64,000 bases of DNA from Serratia marcescens (lineage in GTDB: Bacteria > Pseudomonadota > Gammaproteobacteria > Enterobacterales > Enterobacteriaceae). The position numbers and the translations under genes were made by a program. The notes below the pieces were generated by a model that was not told the origin of the DNA, did not search any database, and saw only the letters and a list, made by a program, of their open reading frames with translations. Below are positions 6,455 to 18,243 of this stretch, in pieces; positions within the stretch are counted from its first letter, which is position 1, and every line of letters starts with the position of its first letter. The stretch spans positions 4,836,001 through 4,900,000 of the forward strand of contig NZ_VFMJ01000001.1 in NCBI RefSeq assembly GCF_006715005.1. The letters are read 5' to 3'.

Positions 6455-7897
6455 TCAGGATTTGCCGTTTTCCAGCGGCAGCGGCTTGCCGTCGGGCAGG
6501 GGGTGACGGTGGCGTTTGGCCAGCACCAGCTGCTCCATTTTTTCCAGTGAGACGCCTTTGGTTTCCGGAATGTAGCGGCCGATGAACCAGTAGCTGAACA
6601 GACAGCAGGCGGCGAAGATCCACATCGGGAAGGCGCCGTGGAAATGCGAGAACAGGTAAGGGTGGTCGTTGATCATCGGGAACGACTGCGACACCGCGAA
6701 GTTGGCGACCCACATGCAGCCGACGGCGATGCTCATTCCCTGCGCGCGCATGCGGTTCGGGAAGATTTCCGACACCAGCACCCAGGCACCGACACCCCAG
6801 GAGAGCGCATAAAACACCATGAAGAACAGCATACCGAACAGCGCGAAATAGCCGGTGGCCTGCGTGTAGAGCGCGTACGAGGTGAGCAGCAGGCCGGCGA
6901 TGGCGCCCAGCGTGCCGTAACGCATCAAGGGAATGCGGCCCATGCGATCCATCAGCATGGCGCCGATGACCGAACCGACCAGCTGCAGCACGCCGATCCA
7001 GATGGTCTGGAACAGCGCTTCCTGCGCGTTTTCGGTCACGGTTTTCAGCACCACCGGCGCGTAATACATCATTACGTTGACGCCGGTCACCTGCTGCAGC
7101 ATGGCGATCATGCAGCCGACGAACAGGATGAAGCGCACTCGCACATCGCCGTAGTTCAGCTTTCGGTGCTGCTGCTGTTGATCCTGCTGCAGCGAGTCTT
7201 TGATTTCTTTCAGCAGATTCTGCGCGTGGGCGGCGTTGGAGACCTTGGTCAACATCGCCAGCGCCTGATCGTCACGGCCCATCATCACGTTCCAGCGCGG
7301 CGATTCGGGAATGACGAACACCAGGATGCAGAACAGAATGCAGGGGATCACGCCCGAGGCGAACATCCAGCGCCAGCCCATTTCCACCAGCCAGGCTTCG
7401 CTGGCGAGGCTGGCGATTTTGAAGTTGACGTAGAAAATCACGATCTGACCGAAGACGATGGCGAACTGCTGCATGCTGAGCGCGCGCCCGCGCATGTCTT
7501 TTGGCGACACTTCCGACATGTACATCGGCGACACGGTAGCGGCAATGCCGACCGCCAGCCCGCCGATGATGCGGTAGATGACGAACCAGGTGAAGGTCGG
7601 GGCCAAGGCCGCGCCCACGGCGGACACGGTGAACAGCAGCGCCGCCAGCATCAGCGCCTTTTTACGGCCCCAGCGCGCCGCCAGCGGCCCGGCGGCGAAG
7701 GCGCCGACCACGCAGCCGATCACCACGTTGGAGACCGCCCAGCCGGTTTCGGCCGGGCTGAGACTGAAATAGGTTTTCAACGCTTCAATCGCGCCGGAAA
7801 TCACGGCGGTATCGTAACCGAACAGAATGCCGCCCAGGGCGGCGATGCCGCAAATTCGCAATATGTAGCCGGTATTGTGCTTACGCTGATATGACAT
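6455..7897 (-). CDS. iolT: MFS sugar porter, probable myo-inositol:H+ symporter
   Basis: A 480-residue inner-membrane transporter with twelve predicted helices. It has the sugar-porter signatures: FGYDTAVISGA in helix 1, the GRKKAL loop between helices 2 and 3, PESPRW at the end of helix 6, QQVTGVN in helix 7, DRMGRIP between helices 8 and 9, and PETKG after helix 12. These place it in the family of IolT, ItrA, GalP and XylE. Its position with iolI, divergent from iolAB, makes myo-inositol the likely substrate; the sequence alone does not prove it. GGAG precedes the ATG. Confidence 0.87.
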   Translation of the reverse strand: MSYQRKHNTGYILRICGIAALGGILFGYDTAVISGAIEALKTYFSLSPAETGWAVSNVVIGCVVGAFAAGPLAARWGRKKALMLAALLFTVSAVGAALAPTFTWFVIYRIIGGLAVGIAATVSPMYMSEVSPKDMRGRALSMQQFAIVFGQIVIFYVNFKIASLASEAWLVEMGWRWMFASGVIPCILFCILVFVIPESPRWNVMMGRDDQALAMLTKVSNAAHAQNLLKEIKDSLQQDQQQQHRKLNYGDVRVRFILFVGCMIAMLQQVTGVNVMMYYAPVVLKTVTENAQEALFQTIWIGVLQLVGSVIGAMLMDRMGRIPLMRYGTLGAIAGLLLTSYALYTQATGYFALFGMLFFMVFYALSWGVGAWVLVSEIFPNRMRAQGMSIAVGCMWVANFAVSQSFPMINDHPYLFSHFHGAFPMWIFAACCLFSYWFIGRYIPETKGVSLEKMEQLVLAKRHRHPLPDGKPLPLENGKS

Positions 7898-8453
7898 GTG
7901 TTGCTCCGATTTTTATCCTGGCTTCCGTCCGCACGGTTGGGTTGTCGGGAAGAGGGCGAGCGGAAGGGTGTGAACCGTGCCTGTCATCAAGGCGATGTCG
8001 TCGATAAATGCTGGAACAAACAAGAACATTTATTTCATAATTAGTGAATAATGGAATATTGATTTTTAGATCCAGTTCAAAAAAAACCGTCGCGAGCGAT
8101 TCGGGCACCTTGGGCGAGCGGGGGCCGGCGGTAACGGCGACAGAGCAGGCACAGTGCGGGTTTTCTGTAGCAAAGTCAGTGTGTATTACCCCTGTTTTCT
8201 CCACCGCCGTTGCGCTTTCCCTGGCACGGTAATGAAAGCGCTAATCCGATCGACACCGCAAAATTGCGACCTCACGCACTAAAAACAAATTTTTCAAAAC
8301 AATTTATTTGAAACTTTTTTTTCAATGAAATAGAGTTTGCTGCATCCGGTCAGGATTTAGCCGGCTTGCCGACGGGGTTTGGCGAGCGGGACGATTAACG
8401 CCGCGCCGCCGGCGTGTGGCCAGGCGACAGCGGACTTGAAAAGAGGGCGTGAC
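7898..8453. promoter_or_regulatory. Divergent iolT / iolA control region
   Basis: A 556-bp non-coding gap between iolT (-) and iolA (+). The word ATTTCAT/ATGAAAT occurs near both promoters (8032-8038 and 8325-8331), and the same word occurs before iolR, iolC and iolD, so these are candidate IolR sites. The stretch 8281-8331 is rich in A and T runs. No gene is apparent. Confidence 0.5.
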
Positions 8454-9959
<1,506 letters not shown>

Positions 9960-10036
9960 GCGATCGCAGAGCATGAGCGGGCCGTTGCTCCTTTGGGGCA
10001 GCGGCCTTTGCACGGGGAGTTAACAGGAGAATCGAG

Positions 10037-10858
10037 ATGTCTTCACTGCTTGCCAAATGTCAGACGCCGAACGCCGAAGGGCGCATCCAGCACGTGACGC
10101 CGGAAAATGCCGGTTGGCGCTATGTCGGCTTTGACGTTTACCGCCTGGCCGCCGGGCAGTCGCTGCAGCTTGAGTGCGGCGACCAGGAACTGTGCCTGGT
10201 GCTGGTGGCCGGTATCGCCTCCGTCGCCACGCTGCGCGCCGAATACCCGCATATCGGCAAGCGCATGAGCCCGTTCGAACGTACGCCGCCTTATGCGGTG
10301 TATGTGCCGCACCACGATCGCATCGACGTGCGGGCAGAAACCGATCTGGAGCTGGCGGTGTGCAGCGCGCCCGGCAGCGGCCACCTGCCTTCACGGCTGA
10401 TTACGCCGGCGGATGTCGGCGTGGAGCGGCGCGGCAAGGGGCGTAACCAGCGGTTGGTGCACAACATTCTGCCGGACAGCGAGCCGGCCGACAGCCTGCT
10501 GGTGGTGGAGGTTTACACCGACGAGGGCAATACCAGCTCCTACCCAAGCCACAAGCACGATCGGGAAGACTCGCCGGACGAAACCTATCTCGAAGAGACG
10601 TATTATCACCGCATTCAGCCGGAGCAGGGGTTCTGCATGCAGCGTGTCTATACCGACGATCGCACGCTCGACGAGTGCATGCCGGTCTACAATCGCGACG
10701 TGGTGAAAGTACCGCGCGGTTATCACCCGGTGGCGACCCTGGCGGGTTACGACAACTATTACCTCAACGTGATGGCCGGGCCGGTGCGGCAGTGGAAATT
10801 CACCTGGGAAAAAGACCACGCCTGGATTAACGGCGACGCCTATCCCGCCGCGCAATAA
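10037..10858 (+). CDS. iolB: 5-deoxy-glucuronate isomerase
   Basis: A 273-residue cupin-type isomerase that converts 5-deoxy-D-glucuronate to 5-dehydro-2-deoxy-D-gluconate in the inositol pathway. Typical IolB segments are GRNQRLVHNIL, SSYPSHKHDRED, EETYYHRIQPEQGF and the C-terminal YDNYYLNVMAGP, which includes the probable metal-binding His and Glu residues. AGGAG precedes the ATG. It follows iolA and is closed by a strong terminator. Confidence 0.95.
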   Translation: MSSLLAKCQTPNAEGRIQHVTPENAGWRYVGFDVYRLAAGQSLQLECGDQELCLVLVAGIASVATLRAEYPHIGKRMSPFERTPPYAVYVPHHDRIDVRAETDLELAVCSAPGSGHLPSRLITPADVGVERRGKGRNQRLVHNILPDSEPADSLLVVEVYTDEGNTSSYPSHKHDREDSPDETYLEETYYHRIQPEQGFCMQRVYTDDRTLDECMPVYNRDVVKVPRGYHPVATLAGYDNYYLNVMAGPVRQWKFTWEKDHAWINGDAYPAAQ

Positions 10859-10867
10859 GCGCTTGAG

Positions 10868-10892
10868 GCCCGGCTTGCCGGGCTTTCTTTTT
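10868..10892 (+). terminator. Intrinsic terminator of iolAB
   Basis: GCCCGGC, a TT turn and GCCGGGC form a 7-bp GC stem followed by TTTCTTTTT, ten bases after the iolB stop. Confidence 0.88.
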
Positions 10893-10989
10893 ATCAGGGT
10901 ATAAATTTGACCTAAATTTGCCCTCCATCTTGTTCAAATGATAACCTGTCCGCATACGATCGCTCCCCGGCTGAGTGAATCCAAAGAAC

Positions 10990-11004
10990 CGCTGTGATAC
11001 AGCG
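10990..11004. promoter_or_regulatory. Palindromic operator candidate of the toxin-antitoxin pair
   Basis: CGCTGT-GAT-ACAGCG is a perfect 6-bp inverted repeat 29 bp before the antitoxin ATG. Type II antitoxins usually bind such a palindrome to autorepress; that it does so here is inferred. Confidence 0.55.
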
Positions 11005-11032
11005 TGATTGCCTATGCGCAGGAGGAAAAACC

Positions 11033-11302
11033 ATGACGACTACCATGTCCCAAAAAGCGGCGCGAGAAGGATTAGGTTCGCCCGATCTGTTTGAAGGCGG
11101 GGTTTACGTCACAAAAAATGGTGTTGCTGAGCTGTTTGTGCAAACGGCGGCTGAGAGAGAGGCCGAAATTCGGGAACGCAATCTGGAGCGCCAGTCCAAC
11201 GCGTTGCTGAAACTGACTATGATGGCGAAGCAAGAGATTAAAAATCAGCGTGGTCTGTCGCCCGAAGAAACGTTGCAGCGGCTGCGCGACGCGCGGAAAT
11301 AG
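11033..11302 (+). CDS. Antitoxin, Phd/prevent-host-death-like
   Basis: An 89-residue charged protein that directly precedes a RelE/ParE-type toxin gene, with the stop 14 bp before the toxin ATG. The start is fixed by a strong GGAGGAA. The VYVTKNGVAELFVQT segment resembles the beta strand region of Phd/YefM antitoxins (VTKNG), and the C-terminal half is a long charged helix that would wrap the toxin. The usual N-terminal Phd segment is shortened, so the subfamily is uncertain. It should bind DNA with the toxin and neutralise it. Confidence 0.75.
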   Translation: MTTTMSQKAAREGLGSPDLFEGGVYVTKNGVAELFVQTAAEREAEIRERNLERQSNALLKLTMMAKQEIKNQRGLSPEETLQRLRDARK

Positions 11303-11316
11303 GCCCGAGGTGCAGG

Positions 11317-11655
11317 ATGCCCAAGGAAATACGTTTTACCGTCGCGCCGGCGGCGGAATGGAGCCTGAAAGACATCGAGTCTTACAAGAGCGGAACGATA
11401 GGGGCCGCCGCAGCCGGGGTGTTCGTGGACAATCTGTTGTTATCGTCCCTTGCGGCAATTGCCGACGATCCTGCCCGCTACCGCTTCAACGCCGTGCTGG
11501 CGGGCATGGGGGTACGGTTGCACGAGCGATTGGATCCCGATAGCGAATACCGCGTCATCTATGACTACGACGGCCAGACGGTGGAGATTCTGCTTTTCAT
11601 CAGCATGAAGCAGGATCTGGAAAGTGCGCTCTACCGCTATTTGTTGCTGCAATAA
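11317..11655 (+). CDS. RelE/ParE superfamily toxin
   Basis: A 112-residue protein with the RelE/ParE layout: an N-terminal strand IRFTVAPAAEWSLKDIESYK, a helical pair, then the diagnostic strands VRLHERLDPDSEYRVIYDYDG and TVEILLFISMKQD. Toxins of this family either cleave ribosome-bound mRNA (RelE) or poison gyrase (ParE); the sequence does not decide which. AGGTGCAGG precedes the ATG. The pair lies inside the inositol gene cluster, between iolB and the convergent iolR, and has no evident link to inositol. Confidence 0.82.
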   Translation: MPKEIRFTVAPAAEWSLKDIESYKSGTIGAAAAGVFVDNLLLSSLAAIADDPARYRFNAVLAGMGVRLHERLDPDSEYRVIYDYDGQTVEILLFISMKQDLESALYRYLLLQ

Positions 11656-11661
11656 TCCCGC

Positions 11662-11684
11662 CGCGCCCGAGCCTGTCGGGCGCG
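11662..11684. terminator. Convergent hairpin between the toxin gene and iolR
   Basis: CGCGCCCGA and TCGGGCGCG form a perfect 9-bp stem around GCCTG between two convergent stop codons. No long T-run follows on either side. Confidence 0.55.
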
Positions 11685-11696
11685 TTCACCCCAGCC

Positions 11697-12533
11697 TTAC
11701 TCGTCCCGGGCGTTATTCAGCGCCAGCGAGACCGCCAGCGTCTGCGCCAGGCACATCGAAGCCACCTGCGAGCGGAACCCGTCCACCTGCGCTTCGCGCA
11801 CCACGAAACAGACGTCGCTGAAGGCGGCCAGCGGGCTGACCTGGCTGTCGGTGATGGCGATCTGCTGCGCGCCGCGCTTGGCGCCCAGTTCCACCAGTTC
11901 CACCGCCTCGCGGGCGTACGGCGAATAGCTGATGGCGATCACCACGTCCTTCGGTTTCACCATGCTCAGCTGTTCGGTGAACATCCCGCCCAGGCCATCG
12001 ATCAGAAACGCGCGGCGCTCCAGATGGCGCAGTGCATAGGTGAGGTAGGAAGCGACGCTGAACGAGCGGCGCAGGCCGATCACGTAGATGTTTTCGGCGT
12101 TGTTGAGCAGCTCGACGGCGCGATCCAACTGCTCGGGGGCGATCTGCATCGCCAGCTGCTGCAGCGCCTGCGCGTTGACCATGGTAAATACGTTGAGAAT
12201 TTCCGCCGGTTTCTCCGGCGCGACGTTGTCGTCGGTGGAGGTTTGGCGGAACAGGCGCGCGCGCTCGGTATAGTTCACCGTCTCTTCCATCAGATGCTGA
12301 CGGAACACCTGCTTCATTTCGTTGAAGCCGCTGAAGCCGAAGGCGTTGGCGAAACGGATCAGGGTGGAAGGCGGCACGCTGGCCTGTGCGGCGATGGAGG
12401 CAACGGTATCGAAAGCGATGCTGTTACTGTTATCCAAAATATAGCGCGCCACCTGCTTCAAACGCTTACTCAGCGTTTCATAACGGTGGCGGATCTCGTC
12501 CTGTAACAGCGAAAGTTGAGTTGGGTTGTTCAT
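11697..12533 (-). CDS. iolR: RpiR-family inositol regulator
   Basis: A 278-residue transcriptional regulator. The N-terminal RpiR helix-turn-helix includes TVASIAAQASVPPSTLIRFANAFG (about 42-65). The C-terminal SIS sugar-phosphate-binding domain begins at NIYVIGLRRSFSVAS (about 135) and includes VIAISYSPYAREAVEL. In Salmonella the inositol repressor IolR is of this family and not the DeoR-type IolR of Bacillus. It is transcribed divergently from the direction of the iolAB unit. Its own promoter region carries GGAAATTTCATTTCC (12611-12625), so autoregulation is likely. The inducer is probably an inositol intermediate; that is inferred. Confidence 0.87.
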   Translation of the reverse strand: MNNPTQLSLLQDEIRHRYETLSKRLKQVARYILDNSNSIAFDTVASIAAQASVPPSTLIRFANAFGFSGFNEMKQVFRQHLMEETVNYTERARLFRQTSTDDNVAPEKPAEILNVFTMVNAQALQQLAMQIAPEQLDRAVELLNNAENIYVIGLRRSFSVASYLTYALRHLERRAFLIDGLGGMFTEQLSMVKPKDVVIAISYSPYAREAVELVELGAKRGAQQIAITDSQVSPLAAFSDVCFVVREAQVDGFRSQVASMCLAQTLAVSLALNNARDE

Positions 12534-12610
12534 CCATTCGGCTCGCAGTGGGGTGAAGGCGCATTGGCCTGACGCCTGAAATATTGACAGGGTATTTTAA
12601 CAGACGGAGC

Positions 12611-12625
12611 GGAAATTTCATTTCC
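12611..12625. promoter_or_regulatory. Inverted repeat upstream of iolR, candidate operator
   Basis: GGAAAT-TTC-ATTTCC is a perfect 6-bp inverted repeat about 80 bp before iolR. It contains the ATTTCAT word shared with the other iol promoter regions. Confidence 0.5.
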
Positions 12626-12676
12626 TCAAAAAGCGATTTATTCGATCGCACATTGCGCGACTTCACAGAAAAGGGG

Positions 12677-12716
12677 CAAAAAAATCCCCTTAAAGCGGCG
12701 AAATGGCCTTAAGGGG
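12677..12716 (-). terminator. Intrinsic terminator of iolC
   Basis: Read on the minus strand, CCCCTTAA and TTAAGGGG pair around a 15-base loop, followed by A and then a run of seven T. It lies about 20 bp after the iolC stop codon. Confidence 0.85.
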
Positions 12717-12736
12717 ACGTGAACCTGCTCTCGCTG

Positions 12737-14668
12737 TCAGTGCGTGCTGCCCGCCTGCGGACGGTACTGGCGCCAGAAACCGATCAACGTCAGGTATTTT
12801 TGTTTCACCTGCTCGATCAGGGCCGTATCGTCGATTTCCCCCTGCAGCCAGCGGCGCGAAGGCTGGCCGAAGATGGTGCGGCCGACGGCGAAACCTTTTA
12901 CCCAGCGCGCATCCGCGGCGGCGGCAAAGCCCGCCTTCAGCACCGCCTCCGGGGAGTCGAGCCCCAGGATCAGCACGCCGCGGCAGTCGGGATCGTAGGT
13001 GTCGATCAGCGTGCCGACCCGCTGCCAGTTTTCCGCGCTCAGCGGCGGCAGTTTCCACCAGTCCGGCTGAATGCCCAACCGGTAGAAGTGCTCAATCATC
13101 TCCAGGTAATAGCGCTCGTCCTTGTCGGCGTTGCCGTCCGGCAGGATCACTTCCAGCAGCAGCTCATGGCCGGATTTGCAGCAGCCGCGGTAGACGTCGG
13201 CGATCAGCTCATCCTGTTCGCGGCGCAGTTCTGCCGCGTCGTGCGGATGATAAAACACCAGGCACTTCACCACGTGCTCCTGCGGCCAGTCGATCAATTG
13301 CGAACCGATATTGCCGTGCTCCAGGCGCAGCGGGCGCGAGCTGGGCAGCTCCACCGGCCGGCCAATCCACCATCCCTGACCGGTGATTTCGTTCAGCGCC
13401 GCCTGCCCGTAGGTGGTGTCGGCCAGAATGCCGCTGTTGCCGTTGAGGCCGGCCTGCGCGGCAGCCTGTTGCGCCGCCGTTAACAGCAGGGTTTTCAGGC
13501 GTGGAATGCGCTCTTCGCCGACGCCGGCTTCGCGCGCCATGTCCGCCAACTGCTTGCGGTGATCGAAGGCGAACACGCACAGTTCCGGCCACTGCTGTTT
13601 GCGGGTGGTGACCCGATGCAGGTGGTTCAGACGCGCGTCGCGGTCCGGGCGCGTAACCTGCCGTTCGCGCAGCAGATAGTCGTCCAGCTCCCGTTTGGTC
13701 GGCATGGCCGGCGCGCAGCCGTGGCGCGACACCACCAATGCGCCGCAGGCGTTGGCGTAGCGGCAGGCCTGATCCCAGCCCTCATCGTTCAGGTAGCCGC
13801 GCAGCAGGCCGGACATAAAGGCATCGCCGGCTCCCAGTACGTTCAGCACTTCAACCCGCACGCCGGCGTGCAGCTTCACCTGCGCCCAATCGTCGGCGAT
13901 TTCGCCTTCGAACACCGAGCAGCCCTGCGCGCCGCGCTTGCACACCAGCGTGGCCGCCGTGGCCCGGCGTACGTTTTTCAGCGCCGTCAGCGTGTCGGTG
14001 CTGCCGCCGGCGATATGAAATTCCTCTTCGGTGCCGACGATCAGATCGAAATGGTGCAGCACCTCTTGCAGCTCGCGCGTGACCTGATCCGATTCCACAA
14101 AGCGGGTTTCGCCGTCGCCCAGCGACGTCAGCCCCCACAGCACCGGGCGGTAATCGATGTCCAGCGCGGTGCGCAGGCCGTGGCGGCGCGCGTATTCCAG
14201 CGCCTTCAGTACCGCGGCGCGGGTGTTCGGGTGCGACAGGTGCGTGCCGGTGATGGCCAGTGCGCGCGAGGAAGCGATGTAGGCCTCGTCGATGTCGTCC
14301 GGCGTCAGCGCCATGTCCGCGCAGTTTTCGCGGTAGAAGATCAGCGGGAAGGTTTCCTGATCCTTGATGCCGAGGATCACCAGGCCGGTTAACCGACGTT
14401 TGTCGGTGATGAGGCAGCGGGTATCGGCCCCGACGCGCTGCAGCTCTTCGCGCAGAAAGCGGCCCATGTGCTCGTCGCCGACGCGCGCCAACATGCCGGA
14501 TTTTAACCCCTGAATGGCGGTGCCGTAGGCCACGTTGCCGGAAGAGCCGCCGAGGTACTTGGCGAATGTGCCGGCGTCTTCCAGCCGCGCGCCGATCTGC
14601 TGAGCATAGAAATCGACGGCGATGCGCCCGAGACAAATGACATCAAGCTGTTTTTCTTGTGTAGCCAT
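12737..14668 (-). CDS. iolC: Bifunctional 5-dehydro-2-deoxygluconokinase / DUF2090 aldolase
   Basis: A 643-residue fusion. Residues about 1-330 are a PfkB-family sugar kinase (LGGSSGNVAYG near 35; catalytic VLNVLGAGDAFMSG near 290) that phosphorylates 5-dehydro-2-deoxy-D-gluconate. Residues about 340-640 form a DUF2090 domain (beginning WPELCVFAFDHRKQL). It is annotated in proteobacteria as the aldolase that splits the product to dihydroxyacetone phosphate and malonate semialdehyde, and it would replace Bacillus IolJ. No separate iolJ is present here, which supports that. The ATG at 14668 follows AGAAGGAAA; an upstream in-frame ATG at 14734 is not supported. Confidence 0.93.
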   Translation of the reverse strand: MATQEKQLDVICLGRIAVDFYAQQIGARLEDAGTFAKYLGGSSGNVAYGTAIQGLKSGMLARVGDEHMGRFLREELQRVGADTRCLITDKRRLTGLVILGIKDQETFPLIFYRENCADMALTPDDIDEAYIASSRALAITGTHLSHPNTRAAVLKALEYARRHGLRTALDIDYRPVLWGLTSLGDGETRFVESDQVTRELQEVLHHFDLIVGTEEEFHIAGGSTDTLTALKNVRRATAATLVCKRGAQGCSVFEGEIADDWAQVKLHAGVRVEVLNVLGAGDAFMSGLLRGYLNDEGWDQACRYANACGALVVSRHGCAPAMPTKRELDDYLLRERQVTRPDRDARLNHLHRVTTRKQQWPELCVFAFDHRKQLADMAREAGVGEERIPRLKTLLLTAAQQAAAQAGLNGNSGILADTTYGQAALNEITGQGWWIGRPVELPSSRPLRLEHGNIGSQLIDWPQEHVVKCLVFYHPHDAAELRREQDELIADVYRGCCKSGHELLLEVILPDGNADKDERYYLEMIEHFYRLGIQPDWWKLPPLSAENWQRVGTLIDTYDPDCRGVLILGLDSPEAVLKAGFAAAADARWVKGFAVGRTIFGQPSRRWLQGEIDDTALIEQVKQKYLTLIGFWRQYRPQAGSTH

Positions 14669-15213
14669 ACCCGTTTCCTTCTGTTTAAGCAAAACCCCGG
14701 CGGTGGCCCGAGCGTGGCGCCCTGCAGGAAGCATGTGGTCAGTATGGGGAATGAAAATTTCAATTTCAATATAGAATGAAATTTACACCCCGAAAATGTG
14801 ATGCATTTAAAACATCGGCAGGGGAACGGGAAAAGCCGATGAAGCGGCCATAAGACGGCGACCGGGCGCGCGCAGAAAAAGGGATTAGATCAGGATAAAA
14901 GGCTGTCAGCCCGTGTGGTAACGGCTTCAATCGGCCAGTGCGCGGCGCGCAGCCCGTGAAGGCTGAATCACGAGATGAAACGGGCTTTTCATGTAATATG
15001 CGATCTTTATCGCAAAATGAAATGTTTCTTCTGTAATGTGATTTTATGAAAAATATATTTGTTTATAATCGCTTCACGTTTCAGGTTGTCGACTTCGTGA
15101 GCAGCGGGCATCGCCTGCTCAAGATAATAGCTGCCGCCGCGTAATACAAACACGGGATTGTCGGCTCGGCGCGAGTCCTTTCCGGGGCGGCCCTCAATCT
15201 AAAGGGTGAGTAA
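14669..15213. promoter_or_regulatory. Divergent iolC / iolD control region
   Basis: A 545-bp non-coding gap. Near iolC are the palindrome TGAAAATTTCA (14752-14762) and ATGAAAT at 14776-14782. Near iolD is ATGAAAT at 15017-15023 within an AT-rich tract. These resemble the iolR and iolT/iolA candidate sites. I see no gene in it. Confidence 0.5.
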
Positions 15214-17154
15214 ATGGGCAAGATCAGGCTAACCATGGCGCAGGCGCTCGTCAGATTTCTCGATAACCAGTATCTGCTGGCCGACGGGGTGGAAACCAAA
15301 TTCGTCGCGGGCATTTTCGCGATTTTCGGCCACGGCAACGTGCTGGGGCTGGGGCAAGCGCTGGAACAGGATAGCGGCGATCTGCGGGTGCATCAGGGCC
15401 GCAATGAGCAGGGGATGGCCCACGCGGCGATCGGCTTCGCCAAACAGAAGCTGCGCCGGCAGATCTACGCCTGCACTTCATCAGTCGGCCCCGGCGCCGC
15501 CAATATGATCACCGCCGCCGCCACCGCCACCGCCAACCGCATACCTTTATTGCTGCTGCCGGGCGACGTTTACGCTTCCCGCCAGCCGGACCCGGTGCTG
15601 CAGCAAATCGAACAGTCTTACGATCTCAGCATCAGCACCAACGACGCGTTCCGCGCGGTGAGCAAATACTGGGACCGCATCGTGCGGCCGGAACAGCTGA
15701 TGAGTGCCTGCATCAACGCGATGCGCGTGCTGACCGATCCGGCGGATACCGGCGCGGTGACGCTGTGTCTGCCGCAGGACGTGCAGGGGGAAGCCTACGA
15801 CTATCCCGACTATTTCTTCCAAAAACGCGTGCACCGGCTCGATCGCCGACCAGCGACCGACGGCATGTTGGCGGACGCGCTGGCGCTGCTGGCCGCCAAG
15901 CGCAAACCGCTGCTGGTGTGCGGCGGCGGCGTGAAGTACTCGCAGGCCGGGCGGGCGCTGCGCGAATTCGCCGAGCGCTTCGGCATTCCGTTCGCCGAGA
16001 CTCAGGCCGGCAAAGGCACGGTGCCGAGCGACCATGAATTCAATCTCGGCGGCATCGGCGAAACCGGCTGCCTGGCGGCCAACACGTTGGCCCGTCAGGC
16101 CGATTTGGTGATTGGCGTCGGCACCCGTTACACCGATTTCACCACCTCGTCCAAATGGCTGTTCCAACACCCGGACGTTAACTTCCTCAATATCAACGTC
16201 AGTGCCTTTGACGCCGGCAAGCTCGACGGCGTGCAGGTGCTGGCGGACGCCCGCGAGGCCCTGAACGCATTGGGCGCGCTGCTGGCGCAGGCTGACTACC
16301 GCGCCGGCTGGGGCGACGCCATCGCCGCGGCGCGCGCTGCCCAGCGTGAAGAGACCGAGCGGGTTTACGCGGTGGAATACGGCGGCGCGGGTTTTGTACC
16401 GGAGATAGACGATCACCTCGATCGCGAGCGGGTGTTCGCCGAATTTATCGCCCAGACCGATTCCGTGCTGACCCAGAGCCGGGTGCTGGGGGTGCTGAAC
16501 CGCGAGCTGCCGCCGGACAGCGTGATCGTCGCCGCTGCCGGCAGCCTGCCGGGCGATCTGCAGCGGGTGTGGCACAACCGCGACGAGCACGGTTATCACG
16601 TGGAATACGGTTACTCCTGCATGGGGTACGAGGTGAACGCTGCGCTGGGGGTCAAGCTGGCCGAGCCGCAGCGCGAGGTGTACGCGATGGTGGGCGACGG
16701 CGCCTTCATGATGCTGCATTCCGAACTGGTCACCTCGATTCAGGAAGGCTGCAAGATCAACGTGGTGCTGTTCGACAACATGACCAACGGCTGCATCAAC
16801 AACCTGCAGATGGAGCACGGCATGGACAGCTACACCACCGAATTCCGCTTCCGCAATCCAGAGGGCGGCAAGCTCGACGGCAAACTGGTGCCGGTCGATT
16901 TCGCCATGCTGGCGGCGGCTTACGGCTGTAAAACCTATCGCGTCACCACCGAGCAGCAGCTGCTCGACGCGCTGGCCGACGCCCGCAGGCAAACCGTGTC
17001 CACGCTGCTGGACATCAAGGTGCTGCCGAAGACCATGGTGCACAAGTATCTCAGCTGGTGGCGCGTGGGCGGTGCTCAGGTGGCCGACAGCGAGAAAATC
17101 GTCGCAGTGGCGCGCAAGCTGCAGGAAAACATCGATAAGGCGCGCGATTACTGA
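15214..17154 (+). CDS. iolD: 3D-(3,5/4)-trihydroxycyclohexane-1,2-dione hydrolase
   Basis: A 646-residue thiamine-diphosphate enzyme that opens the ring of the diketo-inositol to 5-deoxy-D-glucuronate. The N-terminal PYR domain contains the IolD-typical [20 protein letters not shown] and [13 protein letters not shown], with the catalytic-type Glu. The C-terminal domain has the ThDP/Mg motif MVGDGAFMM ending in NNLQ. Length matches the family (about 640). AGGGTGAG precedes the ATG. It is the first gene of iolDGHE, all on the plus strand with short gaps. Confidence 0.95.
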   Translation: MGKIRLTMAQALVRFLDNQYLLADGVETKFVAGIFAIFGHGNVLGLGQALEQDSGDLRVHQGRNEQGMAHAAIGFAKQKLRRQIYACTSSVGPGAANMITAAATATANRIPLLLLPGDVYASRQPDPVLQQIEQSYDLSISTNDAFRAVSKYWDRIVRPEQLMSACINAMRVLTDPADTGAVTLCLPQDVQGEAYDYPDYFFQKRVHRLDRRPATDGMLADALALLAAKRKPLLVCGGGVKYSQAGRALREFAERFGIPFAETQAGKGTVPSDHEFNLGGIGETGCLAANTLARQADLVIGVGTRYTDFTTSSKWLFQHPDVNFLNINVSAFDAGKLDGVQVLADAREALNALGALLAQADYRAGWGDAIAAARAAQREETERVYAVEYGGAGFVPEIDDHLDRERVFAEFIAQTDSVLTQSRVLGVLNRELPPDSVIVAAAGSLPGDLQRVWHNRDEHGYHVEYGYSCMGYEVNAALGVKLAEPQREVYAMVGDGAFMMLHSELVTSIQEGCKINVVLFDNMTNGCINNLQMEHGMDSYTTEFRFRNPEGGKLDGKLVPVDFAMLAAAYGCKTYRVTTEQQLLDALADARRQTVSTLLDIKVLPKTMVHKYLSWWRVGGAQVADSEKIVAVARKLQENIDKARDY

Positions 17155-17171
17155 TTCGTTTTCATACATAA

Positions 17172-18203
<1,032 letters not shown>

Positions 18204-18243
18204 TCGGCTTGTCCCCCATACCTACGATTGTAGAGGAGTGACC

